Assembly (NCBI RefSeq): GCF_014701095.1
Contig: NZ_AP023439.1
Coordinates: forward strand, 5,134,001 to 5,198,000
Length of the DNA stretch: 64,000 bases
From: Streptomyces tuirus
Lineage (GTDB): Bacteria > Actinomycetota > Actinomycetes > Streptomycetales > Streptomycetaceae
Reading direction: 5' to 3'
Shown: piece after piece, positions 46,555 to 54,097 of the stretch
Layout: each line of letters starts with the position of its first letter
Numbering within the stretch: position 1 is the first letter of the stretch
Translations under genes and position numbers: made by a program
The notes under the pieces: model-generated
The model's database searches: none
What the model saw: the letters and a program-made list of their open reading frames with translations, nothing else
Told to the model about the DNA's origin: nothing

Positions 46555-47313
46555 TCAAGCTCCCGCGATGTCGCGTTCAGTGACTGGCCTGGCGCCTTCC
46601 CAGGTCTGCTGAACGCTATTGGCAAAGGTGTCGAACAGGCCACTTCCCGGAAGACGGCGCAGGTGGAACACGGGCGCCATGTAGGCGCCGATGCCGTACA
46701 CGTGCGTGTTGGCCAACATCTCGTCATCGGCGCGATAGATCGAGTTGTAGAGCACCGTGTCGTGCAGGCGGAACGTGATCTCGGGATGGCTGGTGAACAG
46801 CGGGCGGTAGTTGACCAGCGCGTTGCGGATCTTGCCGTCCATGATGCGGTGACCTTCGTCGATGCCGCGCCGGATGACTGCCTCGCACTCAGGATCGCCC
46901 ATGAGCACTCGGATGCGTACGCCGCTCTCGGCTTTCTCCTTCAACGTTGAGAAGAAGAGCGGATCCTCTGCGAGGTAGATGCCGGCGTACACGAGGATGT
47001 CGATGCGTTCCGTGGCGCGCTCGCACATCTCGCGCCAGAGGGTCGACGGCACCGTGTGGCGATGCTGGTAGACGGTCACGATCTCGGCTTTCGCCAAGTC
47101 AGACGCGCTCTCGACATTGCGGTCGTCGTCCCAGAGCGTCAGTACGTCGACCTGGAGAGCCGCTGCCGTTGCGTACTGGTGTCGCCGGTACGGCACCTTG
47201 CCCTGAGTGATCCACCGCTCAACGGTCTTCGGGTTGACTTCGATCTCTTCAGCGAGGCTCTGAATGGTCATGCCTCGCGCCAACAGGGCTGTCCGCAGAC
47301 GCTCGTTGGACAT
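46555..47313 (-). CDS. XRE-family regulator with C-terminal PLD-like (DUF5919) domain
   Basis: A 252-aa regulator. The HTH at about 13-35 is GMTIQSLAEEIEVNPKTVERWI. The C-terminal domain (about 85-245) has RIDILVYAGIYLAEDPLFF, VRIRVLMGDPECEAV and LHDTVLYNSIYRADDEMLANTHVYG, typical of the PLD-like DUF5919 partner of actinobacterial HTH proteins. It is probably part of the element's regulatory switch. It reads away from the leader at 47.4-48 kb and could act at the palindrome there. Confidence 0.83.
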   Translation of the reverse strand: MSNERLRTALLARGMTIQSLAEEIEVNPKTVERWITQGKVPYRRHQYATAAALQVDVLTLWDDDRNVESASDLAKAEIVTVYQHRHTVPSTLWREMCERATERIDILVYAGIYLAEDPLFFSTLKEKAESGVRIRVLMGDPECEAVIRRGIDEGHRIMDGKIRNALVNYRPLFTSHPEITFRLHDTVLYNSIYRADDEMLANTHVYGIGAYMAPVFHLRRLPGSGLFDTFANSVQQTWEGARPVTERDIAGA

Positions 47314-47468
47314 CTGAGCCCTCCGTGGGACATCTAGGGAGCTCTTGACGGTAGCGAGATCAACCAGAGCTGTCCACGGGTGGGGTGACCAACTCCCCTG
47401 ACCTGGGGCAATTCTGATGGTGCGCCAAGAAGTCCCGGCGCGAAAACCAGGAGGTTCCGCCGCTCCAC

Positions 47469-47509
47469 TTGACGGATCCCTATGCAGTACCTGTAAAACA
47501 GGTACTGCA
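47469..47509 (+). promoter_or_regulatory. Promoter with a palindromic operator over the -10 box
   Basis: TTGACG (47469-47474), a 17-nt spacer and TGTAAA (47492-47497) make a good primary-sigma promoter facing the transfer/replication genes. A palindrome with arms TGCAGTACCTG (47483-47493) and CAGGTACTGCA (47499-47509) around TAAAA covers the -10 box, as expected for a repressor operator. The GntR or XRE protein of the element is the likely ligand; this is inference. Confidence 0.7.
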
Positions 47510-47991
47510 ACATCGAACCTCCGGAGAGCCCCGTGAAACGGGTTCGAAGGAAACGTCTGTGCCTTGAGAACTCAACAGCGTGACAAGTCGACGGGGTGAG
47601 ATTCCCCGTCCCCGCGGCGGCCCGGGTGACGGCCGCCGGCGGCCACTTCCCCGCGCACCGGCTCTGGAGAACAGCCCTCGGGATCATCCCTCCCTCACGG
47701 GAGGTCAACCCGTCGGATGCCACCCGGTGTGCGCCGCCCTGCTGGCGTCAGAGCAGTGACGATGACGCACCCGACCTTCCCGGCTCGGGGCCGGTCCGCC
47801 GCCGCAAGCGGCGGGCCGGTGAAGCCGGTTCTCACACCTTGCCCCGCTGGTCGCACGTTCGGGTGCGACTCCCGACCGGGGCACTCCGGCCCACCGCCTT
47901 CGCGGCCGTGGCCGCTTCTCGGGCTGGCCGCCCTCTCGCCAACGTTTCGCGGCCCCCGGCTCTCTCCGTCCCTTCGACTCAGGAGCAAGCC
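47510..47991 (+). promoter_or_regulatory. Long structured leader of the AICE transfer operon
   Basis: About 480 bp without a convincing gene. It contains a CCCGT/ACGGG hairpin (about 47530-47541) and CCTTGAGAACTCAACAGCGTG (about 47562-47582), similar to the conserved region of actinobacterial rRNA leaders. It also has nested hairpins around GTCGCAC/GTGCGAC (about 47850-47870), and a final hairpin-plus-spacer block (about 47925-47982) that recurs before the prim-pol gene. Antitermination or attenuation is plausible. Confidence 0.5.
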
Positions 47992-48288
47992 ATGCGTATC
48001 CGCAATTACGTCTCCGGCCACCAGGCCGACACGACGGAAGACTTCCTCGAACTCGCCCTCGGTACCCCGGTTGATCTGTGGCTGGGAGTCGAGGGGGAGA
48101 CCGAGGAGGAACGCGCCGCCCGGCTGGACGCGGCGCGCGACATCATCGCTGACTACCCCGAGCTTCCCGACCGTGCGGTGCAGGTGGCCGCGCGGACGCT
48201 GGACGAGGCGGGCCTGCTGAGGCTCGCGCCGCTGCCCACGCCCAACGCCGCCCGGCGTCGCAGCCTGCGGACGGGGATGGCCGCATGA
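47992..48288 (+). CDS. Small AICE protein, unknown
   Basis: A 98-aa soluble protein (MRIRNYVSGHQADTTEDFL, WLGVEGETEEERAARLDAARDI). AGGAG 7 nt upstream of ATG 47992 is the first strong ribosome site after the long leader, so it heads the transfer operon. Its ATGA overlap with the next gene supports coding. No family is recognised; such genes are common before spd/tra genes in AICEs. Confidence 0.75.
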   Translation: MRIRNYVSGHQADTTEDFLELALGTPVDLWLGVEGETEEERAARLDAARDIIADYPELPDRAVQVAARTLDEAGLLRLAPLPTPNAARRRSLRTGMAA

Positions 48289-48617
48289 ACCAGAACCTGA
48301 CGCTGGACGACTTGGCCGCGCCGATGCGCGCACTGCGTCTGCTGGCCGTGGACTTCGGACATCTGCCCGCGCCGACTGTCGGCCTCTCGCCCATCTACCC
48401 GAACCGGTTGGAGCTGGCGCTCCACTCCGGACTGCCCGACTTCGAAGCGTGGCGCGAGGCGCTCGACGCCGTCCCCGGCGACGTCGAGTACCGCGTCCAG
48501 GGCGACGGCCGGACGGGAGTCCTGCGCACAACGGTCGCCTATGAGGGTGCCGAGATGGAGTTGGTTGGCTACGGCGACGTCGCCGTTCCGGTGCTCGCGG
48601 AAGCAGGTGCGGCATGA
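48285..48617 (+). CDS. Small AICE protein, unknown
   Basis: A 110-aa soluble protein (LTLDDLAAPMRALRLLAVDFG, GLPDFEAWREALDAVPGDVEYR). It overlaps both neighbours by ATGA. It has no TM segment or recognised motif. The tight coupling suggests it works with the flanking Spd-like proteins. Confidence 0.75.
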   Translation: MNQNLTLDDLAAPMRALRLLAVDFGHLPAPTVGLSPIYPNRLELALHSGLPDFEAWREALDAVPGDVEYRVQGDGRTGVLRTTVAYEGAEMELVGYGDVAVPVLAEAGAA

Positions 48618-49504
48618 ACGCCCCTGTGCGCGTCGACGTGCCGTTGACGCCCGTCAAGACGCCGTCGACGTCCGCCACCGTGGACCATGCCATCACCGCA
48701 CTTGCCGCGGTGCTCACGGTCGTGCTGACCGCGGTGGCGTTCTGGCTCTCGTACGAGCACTTGCAGGAGGTGGCCGCCCGACACGGTATGGCGGAGGCGG
48801 TGGCCCGGTCGTGGGCCTGGCCCGCCACGGTGGATCTCTTCATCGTGATCGGGGAACTGCTGATTCTGCGTGCCTCGCTCGCCCATCGGATCGACTGGTG
48901 GGCAATCGCCCTGGTCACAGCAGGGGATGGCGCTTCCATCGCGTTGAACGTGGCCGGGGTCGGGCAGGATGCCAACGCCCTCAACTACGTGGTCGCCGCG
49001 GTCCCACCCGTCGCTGCGCTGCTCGCGTTCGGTGCGCTGATGCGGCAGGTGCACACCTACCTCGCCCGACGGGCGATGACGGGCGTCACCACCCCGCAGA
49101 CGGGCGTCGAAGTACCGTCGACGCCCGTCACGGTGGCCGTCGACGGTCCGCCGCCAGTGTCGACCGTATCCGCGAACCTCACGCTGAGTCCGGCGCCCGC
49201 GGCTCCGGCGGGGCCGGTGGTGATCGAGACCGTGTCGACGCCCGTCACCCCGGATCCGGCACCCGTCGCCAAGTCGTCGACGGTCGTCGACCTGTGCGCG
49301 CCGGTGATCTACTCGAACCGGGTCGATCAGTTGGTGCGGGCGCTGTACGGCACCGACTTCACGCAGCCGAGCACGGCCCGCATGACCATGGCGATGGCCG
49401 GCGCGGGGCTCGGGGCGTCGGAGTCGACGGCCCGCACAGCGCGCGGTCGGGTCAAGGCGCGTGAGCAGTACCTGGCCAATTTCCCTGCCGCGATCGCCGG
49501 TTGA
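48614..49504 (+). CDS. DUF2637 membrane protein (SpdA-like plasmid spread protein)
   Basis: A 296-aa protein. About five N-terminal hydrophobic segments (ALAAVLTVVLTAVAFWLS, VDLFIVIGELLILRASLA, WWAIALVTAGDGASIAL, AAVPPVAALLAFGALM) form the DUF2637 domain found in Streptomyces plasmid and AICE spread proteins. The C-terminal half is Pro/Thr/Val-rich, followed by a small helical domain (VDQLVRALYGTDFTQPS, STARTARGRVKAREQYL) that looks like a DNA-binding HTH. It is probably involved in intramycelial spread. Confidence 0.85.
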   Translation: MNAPVRVDVPLTPVKTPSTSATVDHAITALAAVLTVVLTAVAFWLSYEHLQEVAARHGMAEAVARSWAWPATVDLFIVIGELLILRASLAHRIDWWAIALVTAGDGASIALNVAGVGQDANALNYVVAAVPPVAALLAFGALMRQVHTYLARRAMTGVTTPQTGVEVPSTPVTVAVDGPPPVSTVSANLTLSPAPAAPAGPVVIETVSTPVTPDPAPVAKSSTVVDLCAPVIYSNRVDQLVRALYGTDFTQPSTARMTMAMAGAGLGASESTARTARGRVKAREQYLANFPAAIAG

Positions 49505-49520
49505 GCGGGAGGCCCGCGTC

Positions 49521-49904
49521 ATGTCTCACGCGTATGGCCGCTGCTTTGATCCGACCGGCGCCCGCTACGGCATCCCGACCTACCCGTTCCGCCTGGCCCC
49601 GGACGGTCTGGCCACCCGGCGACAGCTCCGCGCGAAGGGGCTGCGCCCGGGTGGTCAGCCGATCGCCGCTCAGGTGATGCGGGCCAACCGGCGGGCCGGG
49701 GGAGTGCAGGTGGCCTACCTGTACTGGATCGACCTGGCCAAGCCAGTCCGTCCGATGACGTCCCGCAAGTGGGGCGCGCTGGCGCTGGCCATGTTGGCCC
49801 GCCGCACCTGCCCCCGCTGCCTGCTCGATGTCGGCTACTGCATCCCGCGCTCGTACGGCATCTGCGGGATGTGCCTGGTCGCCGAGGAACAGCGCGCTGC
49901 CTGA
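49521..49904 (+). CDS. RRQRL-motif zinc-binding-like protein
   Basis: A 127-aa protein. TRRQLRAKGLRPGGQPIAAQVMRA and VAYLYWIDLAKPVRPMTSRKWGAL precede CPRCLLDVGYC and CGMC, a likely zinc site. This pattern is recurrent in AICE and plasmid transfer regions of Streptomyces. ATG at 49521 follows GGGAGG. Function unknown. Confidence 0.8.
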   Translation: MSHAYGRCFDPTGARYGIPTYPFRLAPDGLATRRQLRAKGLRPGGQPIAAQVMRANRRAGGVQVAYLYWIDLAKPVRPMTSRKWGALALAMLARRTCPRCLLDVGYCIPRSYGICGMCLVAEEQRAA

Positions 49905-49931
49905 GTCCTTCAACTCCCAAGGAGCTTCGTC

Positions 49932-50429
49932 ATGTCCAGTCGTACTCGTACCCGCAAGGTGAAGACCGCCGCGGGCGTCCACACCGTCCGACTCCCGCGT
50001 CAGCGTGGGCGCCGCTCGCAGCCGTTCGTGGTCGTCGTCCCCGAGCACCCGTCGCTGACCCGCGAGGCGCTCGGGTTCGTGGGCCGCGGGCTGTGGATGG
50101 CCCGCCACGCGCTCGCCCCGACCGCTCTCGCCCTGCTCGCCCTGGTCGTGACCGGTCTGCTGCACGTCATCGCCTGGTGGTCCGCTCTCGTGCTCGCCCC
50201 CGCCGCGCTCGCGCCGGCGGTGTGCTTCGCCGTCGTGCAGCGCTCGCGCCCGGCACAGAGTTCCACGCTGGCCTGGCGTATCGCACTGGCGGTGTTCGCC
50301 ACGCTCGCGTTCGCGTGGGCGGCGCTGGCGGCAGGGTTCGGCCCGTGGGCCGGTGCCCTGCCCCTGGTCTGGCTGTTGACGCTGATCGTGGCGCAGACCG
50401 CGTGGCTCACCGTCCGCCGTACGCACTGA
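49932..50429 (+). CDS. Membrane protein of the AICE transfer region
   Basis: A 165-aa protein. A basic N-terminus (RTRTRKVKTAAGV) is followed by about four TM segments (about 60-76, 78-97, 110-130 and 138-157). It is typical of Spd-like membrane proteins that accompany TraB in Streptomyces mobile elements. No known motif. AAGGAG upstream supports the ATG at 49932. Confidence 0.75.
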   Translation: MSSRTRTRKVKTAAGVHTVRLPRQRGRRSQPFVVVVPEHPSLTREALGFVGRGLWMARHALAPTALALLALVVTGLLHVIAWWSALVLAPAALAPAVCFAVVQRSRPAQSSTLAWRIALAVFATLAFAWAALAAGFGPWAGALPLVWLLTLIVAQTAWLTVRRTH

Positions 50430-50448
50430 TCAGAGGAGACCACGTCTG

Positions 50449-51012
50449 ATGGCAACCCCTACGCGCAACGGCAACGGCCGCGCCAACGGCAGCAATGGTT
50501 CGAACAGCAACAACGGCAAGGGCAACAAGTTCGCCAACGTGGGTGCGGCCGCGGGCGGGTTCGTCGGTGCGATGGGCGGCTCGTTCGTCCCGCCGATCAA
50601 CGTCACCGTCAACAACAACCGCAACCGGGACCAGGGGGGCGGCGGTCGGTCGGGCAACCAGTCCCTGTTGCCTGCTCCGGAGTTCACCTCTCCGGCGCAG
50701 GTGCGGAACTACTGCAACACCCTGCGGGCGGCTGGCGTGACGCTGTCCATCGAGGTGGCCATGGCCGCCGAGATCCTCGACAGCATCCTGGCGGCCGTGC
50801 CGGACCCGGAGGGCCGGGCGTTCGGCTCCCGCATCCGGGCGCGGAAGGTGACCCGCAAGATGCGCAAGTCCGCCGACAGTCTGCGCGATGCCGCGAAGAA
50901 CGCCGCCGCCTGCTACTCCGCGTTCCAGCAGGAGTTCGAGGAAGAGATCAACCGGGTGCGTCACCGCGCCCGGCGCCCACAGCAGCCGGTCATGAACTGG
51001 GCTCAGCAGTAA
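50449..51012 (+). CDS. AICE transfer-associated protein, unknown
   Basis: A 187-aa protein. The N-terminal Asn/Gly-rich tract (about 1-70, NGNGRANGSNGSNSNN) contains one hydrophobic Gly/Ala segment (VGAAAGGFVGAMGGSFV). A helical C-terminal domain (about 78-180) follows: VRNYCNTLRAAGVTLSIEVAMAAEIL. It lies directly before the translocase gene, 12 nt apart. The family is common in AICEs but unnamed. Confidence 0.75.
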   Translation: MATPTRNGNGRANGSNGSNSNNGKGNKFANVGAAAGGFVGAMGGSFVPPINVTVNNNRNRDQGGGGRSGNQSLLPAPEFTSPAQVRNYCNTLRAAGVTLSIEVAMAAEILDSILAAVPDPEGRAFGSRIRARKVTRKMRKSADSLRDAAKNAAACYSAFQQEFEEEINRVRHRARRPQQPVMNWAQQ

Positions 51013-51024
51013 GGAGATTGGGCT

Positions 51025-53085
51025 ATGGCCCGCGATCGAAACAGCATGACGCCCTACTACCCCGACGGGATGCCCGGCTACGTCATGGACCCCCAGGGCG
51101 GGCCGGAGAACGGCACCGTCCGCGCGTACCTGCTCCACAAGGCCAAGCCGCACATCCCGCCGTGGCTCACGTGGGGCGCCACCGGTGTCGTCGGTGCGTT
51201 GGGGCACTGGCGGTGGCCGGACAACACGGCGGCCGGCGTGGGCCTGACGCTGGCGTCGGTGGCGCTGACCGGTGTCACTTGGGCCGCGGGCAAGTCGACC
51301 ACCAAACAGCGCCGTCTGCACTCCGCGGTGACGGTGGCGGCCGGGTCGGCGTGGGTGACGGCCGCCTGTCTGGCCGGGCCCACCGCCGGGCCGGTGGACG
51401 ACCTGTTCCTGATGGGTGGACCCGTCGTGGCGCTGTCCTGGAACGTGCGCATGGTCCTGCGCCACAACATCGACGGGACCGCGGGCAGTTCGGATGGCGG
51501 TCTGCTGGAGAAGGTGGGGTTGGCACGGGCGCAGATCGGCGCGGCGAAGGTGGAGCCCAACCGGGTCACCGCGCAGCTCGCGCTTCAGCCCGGGGAGCAG
51601 ACCAACGATGACGTCGCCAAGGCACTGGCCCGGATCGCATCCGCGCTGGATCTGCCGAAATCCGCTGTTCGGTACAGCCCCGACCCGGATTCCGAGCGCC
51701 GGGGCGATCTGGTGATCGTGCCGGAAGACATGCTCGCTGAAGTCGTTGAGTGGGAGGGACCCTCGAACCAGGGGGGTTCGATCGCGGAGCCGCTGGTCAT
51801 CGGCCGCTACGACGATGGGGCCCCGCTCCTGATCTGGCTTCCGGGTGATCCGGATGCGGGCCGCAACTCCACGCACGTGCTGGTCGCGGGCGGTACCGGC
51901 TCCGGCAAGGGCGACGCCGCCCTGAACCTGCTCACTGAGATCCAGTCCCGCACCGATGTCATCGTGTGGTTCTCCGACCCCAAGGCGTTCCAGGACTTCG
52001 CGCCGCTGCGGGCGGGGCTGGACTGGGCTGCGGAGGGTGGCTCGCAGACGGAGGCCATGGTGGCGGCCGTGGAGGCGGCCATCCCGGCACGTACGCGCTG
52101 GCTCGGCTCGCACGGCTACCGGCAGTGGGCCCCCGCCGCTGCCCAGGTGCAGAACGACCCGGAGCACTCCTGCCGTGCCGACGGCCGGGCGTGCGGCTGC
52201 GCGGGCATGCCGTTCTTGGTGGCCTGGTTCGAGGAGGCGGCCAACACACTCCGCGCGATGGGCGATGACGCGTTCACCGGCATCGCGCAGGAGGCCCGGT
52301 CCGCCGGGATCTCGCTGATCGTGTCGTTGCAGCGTCCGTCGTACGACCAGATGTCCACGTCCACCCGCGCCTCCCTGCCCTCCGTCGTCGCGCTCGGCTG
52401 CGACCCGCGCGACGAGGGGTTCTCGCTGCCGGAGACGGTCATCGACGCGGGCGCCCATCCCGGGGCGTGGGGCAACCGGCGACCGGGCTACTGCTACGTG
52501 GTCTCGCCCGGCATCGAGGAGTCCCGCTACCCCTCTCCGGGCCGTACCCGACGCTTCACCCTCCGCACGGTGCCGGTCATGGAACGGCTCGCTGCGTGGG
52601 CGCAGCACAACGGTGCTTCCGCCGACCCGGTTACCGCCGGCGCGGCCTCCGGCGTCGCCGGCCGCGCCTACACCGGCCGCCCGACCCCCGGCGAGGAGCG
52701 GACGGCGCTGGCCATCGTCGACGAGGAGGACGAGGACATGGAGTTCGGCGGTCTGCTGGTCGACCCCGAGGACGCGGACATCGACCCCGAGGCGGAGCTT
52801 CCGGAGCCGGAGGAAGGCGACGACGCCCCGATCTTCGGTGAGGAGGCGGGCCGTAAGCCGTCACCGGAGGAGGCGCGCCGGCTGTTCGCCGCCGCGCTGG
52901 AGGAGTTCGAGGGTGAGGGCCGCATGATCGTGGGCCCGAAAAACTTCACCGACTGGTGCGACCGGCACAACCTGTCCCGCTCGTGGGTGTCCTTGCGGCT
53001 GAAGGAAGCCGCTCAGGAAGGCCGGTTGGACGCCACCAACACCACCGGCCGGTGGCGCATAGTCCCCGCCCTCACGGCCGCCTGA
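51025..53085 (+). CDS. FtsK/SpoIIIE-type conjugative DNA translocase (Tra/TraB-like)
   Basis: A 686-aa translocase for double-stranded DNA transfer between hyphae. N-terminal hydrophobic segments (about 50-140) are followed by a RecA-like motor with Walker A GGTGSGKGD (289-297), VIVWFSDPKAFQDF and VAWFEEAANTLRAMG (Walker B region), SLQRPSYDQ, and a Zn-like CRADGRACGCAGMP insert. A C-terminal winged helix (KNFTDWCDRHNLSRSWVSLRLKEA) resembles the gamma-like domain of TraB that reads short DNA repeats. Unlike type IV systems, one protein suffices for transfer in Streptomyces. Confidence 0.93.
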   Translation: MARDRNSMTPYYPDGMPGYVMDPQGGPENGTVRAYLLHKAKPHIPPWLTWGATGVVGALGHWRWPDNTAAGVGLTLASVALTGVTWAAGKSTTKQRRLHSAVTVAAGSAWVTAACLAGPTAGPVDDLFLMGGPVVALSWNVRMVLRHNIDGTAGSSDGGLLEKVGLARAQIGAAKVEPNRVTAQLALQPGEQTNDDVAKALARIASALDLPKSAVRYSPDPDSERRGDLVIVPEDMLAEVVEWEGPSNQGGSIAEPLVIGRYDDGAPLLIWLPGDPDAGRNSTHVLVAGGTGSGKGDAALNLLTEIQSRTDVIVWFSDPKAFQDFAPLRAGLDWAAEGGSQTEAMVAAVEAAIPARTRWLGSHGYRQWAPAAAQVQNDPEHSCRADGRACGCAGMPFLVAWFEEAANTLRAMGDDAFTGIAQEARSAGISLIVSLQRPSYDQMSTSTRASLPSVVALGCDPRDEGFSLPETVIDAGAHPGAWGNRRPGYCYVVSPGIEESRYPSPGRTRRFTLRTVPVMERLAAWAQHNGASADPVTAGAASGVAGRAYTGRPTPGEERTALAIVDEEDEDMEFGGLLVDPEDADIDPEAELPEPEEGDDAPIFGEEAGRKPSPEEARRLFAAALEEFEGEGRMIVGPKNFTDWCDRHNLSRSWVSLRLKEAAQEGRLDATNTTGRWRIVPALTAA

Positions 53086-53088
53086 CAC

Positions 53089-53194
53089 CCGTAACGCGTT
53101 ACGGCGGTCTAACACCCAAACCCCTAGGCAGGCACGCGTGTTACCCGCCCTAACAGCGGGCGTTCACGCTGCCTAACACCTGCTCGTAACACCC
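53089..53194. repeat. Palindrome and TAACACC repeats between tra and the next gene
   Basis: A perfect 16-bp palindrome CCGTAACGCGTTACGG (53089-53104) is followed by three direct CTAACACC/GTAACACC copies (about 53109, 53174 and 53186) and one inverted GTGTTAC (about 53138). The 168-bp gap holds no gene. It could be a clt-like transfer site recognised by the translocase, or an origin element. Confidence 0.5.
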
Positions 53195-53253
53195 ACCCGC
53201 ACGGGCCCGCCCGCGTCTGTGCGACGGGCCCCGGACCTTCTGAAGGGAGCCCG

Positions 53254-53562
53254 ATGTCCCACCGTGACCCGCCGGGGATCATCGCCCCGCACATACCCGC
53301 CGACGCCTACCGCCGCGCCGAGGCGACCGGTGCTCCGGTCGTCATCGTCGTCCAGGGCAGCACCCGCCACAGCATCCCGTGGCAGCGCGTCCTGATCCCC
53401 GTCGCCGTCGTCGGCGCCGCCGCGCTCGGCAGCTGGGGACTGGTCGTCGCTCTGTGCGCGCTGCTCGACGCCGTCGCCCACGCCGCCACCGTCATCGCCG
53501 GCGCCGCCGGACCCATTGGCGTCGGCGGCATCACCCTCAAGCTCACCCGCTCCAAGCACTGA
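53254..53562 (+). CDS. Small membrane protein of the AICE
   Basis: A 102-aa protein with two hydrophobic segments (RVLIPVAVVGAAALGSWGLVVALCALL and AATVIAGAAGPIGVGGITL) and a basic C-terminus. It lies 14 nt before ssb. It is probably a Spd-type spread protein by position; no motif is recognised. Confidence 0.7.
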   Translation: MSHRDPPGIIAPHIPADAYRRAEATGAPVVIVVQGSTRHSIPWQRVLIPVAVVGAAALGSWGLVVALCALLDAVAHAATVIAGAAGPIGVGGITLKLTRSKH

Positions 53563-53576
53563 ACCAGGGAGACAGC

Positions 53577-54011
53577 ATGTCGCTCGGAGAGACCCCGGTC
53601 ACGATCATCGGCAACCTGACCGCCGAGCCGGAACTGAAGTTCACCGACTCCGGCCAGGCGCTCGCCAAGTTCACCGTCGCCTCCACCCCGCGCACCTTCG
53701 ACAAGGACTCCGGCCAGTGGAAGGACGGCACCTCCACGTTCTTCCGCTGCGCCGCCTGGCGCTCGCTCGCCGAGCACGTCGCCGAGTCCCTCACGAAGGG
53801 CTCGCGCGTGGTGCTGTCCGGCCGGATCCGTCAGCACAACTGGCAGACCGAGCAGGGTGAGAACCGTTCCATGCTCGCCGTCGAGGTCGACGACATCGGC
53901 GCCTCGCTGCGCTTCACCACCGTCGCCATCAACGGCAAGCCGGGCGACAAGCCCGACCCCTCCGGCGACCCATGGAACACCGACGGCAACACCGCCAAGC
54001 CCCCGTTCTAG
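53577..54011 (+). CDS. ssb: Single-stranded DNA-binding protein
   Basis: A 144-aa SSB with one OB fold (VTIIGNLTAEPELKFTDSGQALAKFTVAS, FFRCAAWRSLAEHVAESLTKGSRVVLSGRI). The C-terminal acidic DDDIPF-type tip is replaced by NTAKPPF, so interaction with host SSB-binding proteins may differ. It probably coats ssDNA during element replication. It lies upstream of the prim-pol/helicase genes. Confidence 0.92.
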   Translation: MSLGETPVTIIGNLTAEPELKFTDSGQALAKFTVASTPRTFDKDSGQWKDGTSTFFRCAAWRSLAEHVAESLTKGSRVVLSGRIRQHNWQTEQGENRSMLAVEVDDIGASLRFTTVAINGKPGDKPDPSGDPWNTDGNTAKPPF

Positions 54012-54013
54012 AT

Positions 54014-54078
54014 ACGCCCGGGGCGGTCGCCCTCTCGCCAAAGAATCGCGACCGCCCCGGCTCTCCCGTCCCTTCGAC
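54014..54078 (+). promoter_or_regulatory. Hairpin leader block before prim-pol, repeated at 47.93 kb
   Basis: CGGGGCGGTCGC pairs with GCGACCGCCCCGG around CCTCTCGCCAAAGAAT. It is followed by a GGCTCTCCCGTCCCTTCGAC spacer that also precedes the first gene of the operon (about 47960-47980). Both copies lie between a stem-loop and a ribosome site, so a shared regulatory element or a stabilising or termination hairpin is likely. Confidence 0.6.
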
Positions 54079-54097
54079 AGAACCGGAGACCTCCAGC

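Noticed and set aside
47821..47892. Possible tRNA in the AICE leader (TGCCCCG...CGGGGCA)
   Set aside because: The space between the acceptor-like arms is only about 30 nt and no anticodon or T-loop consensus is present; it is a nested hairpin.
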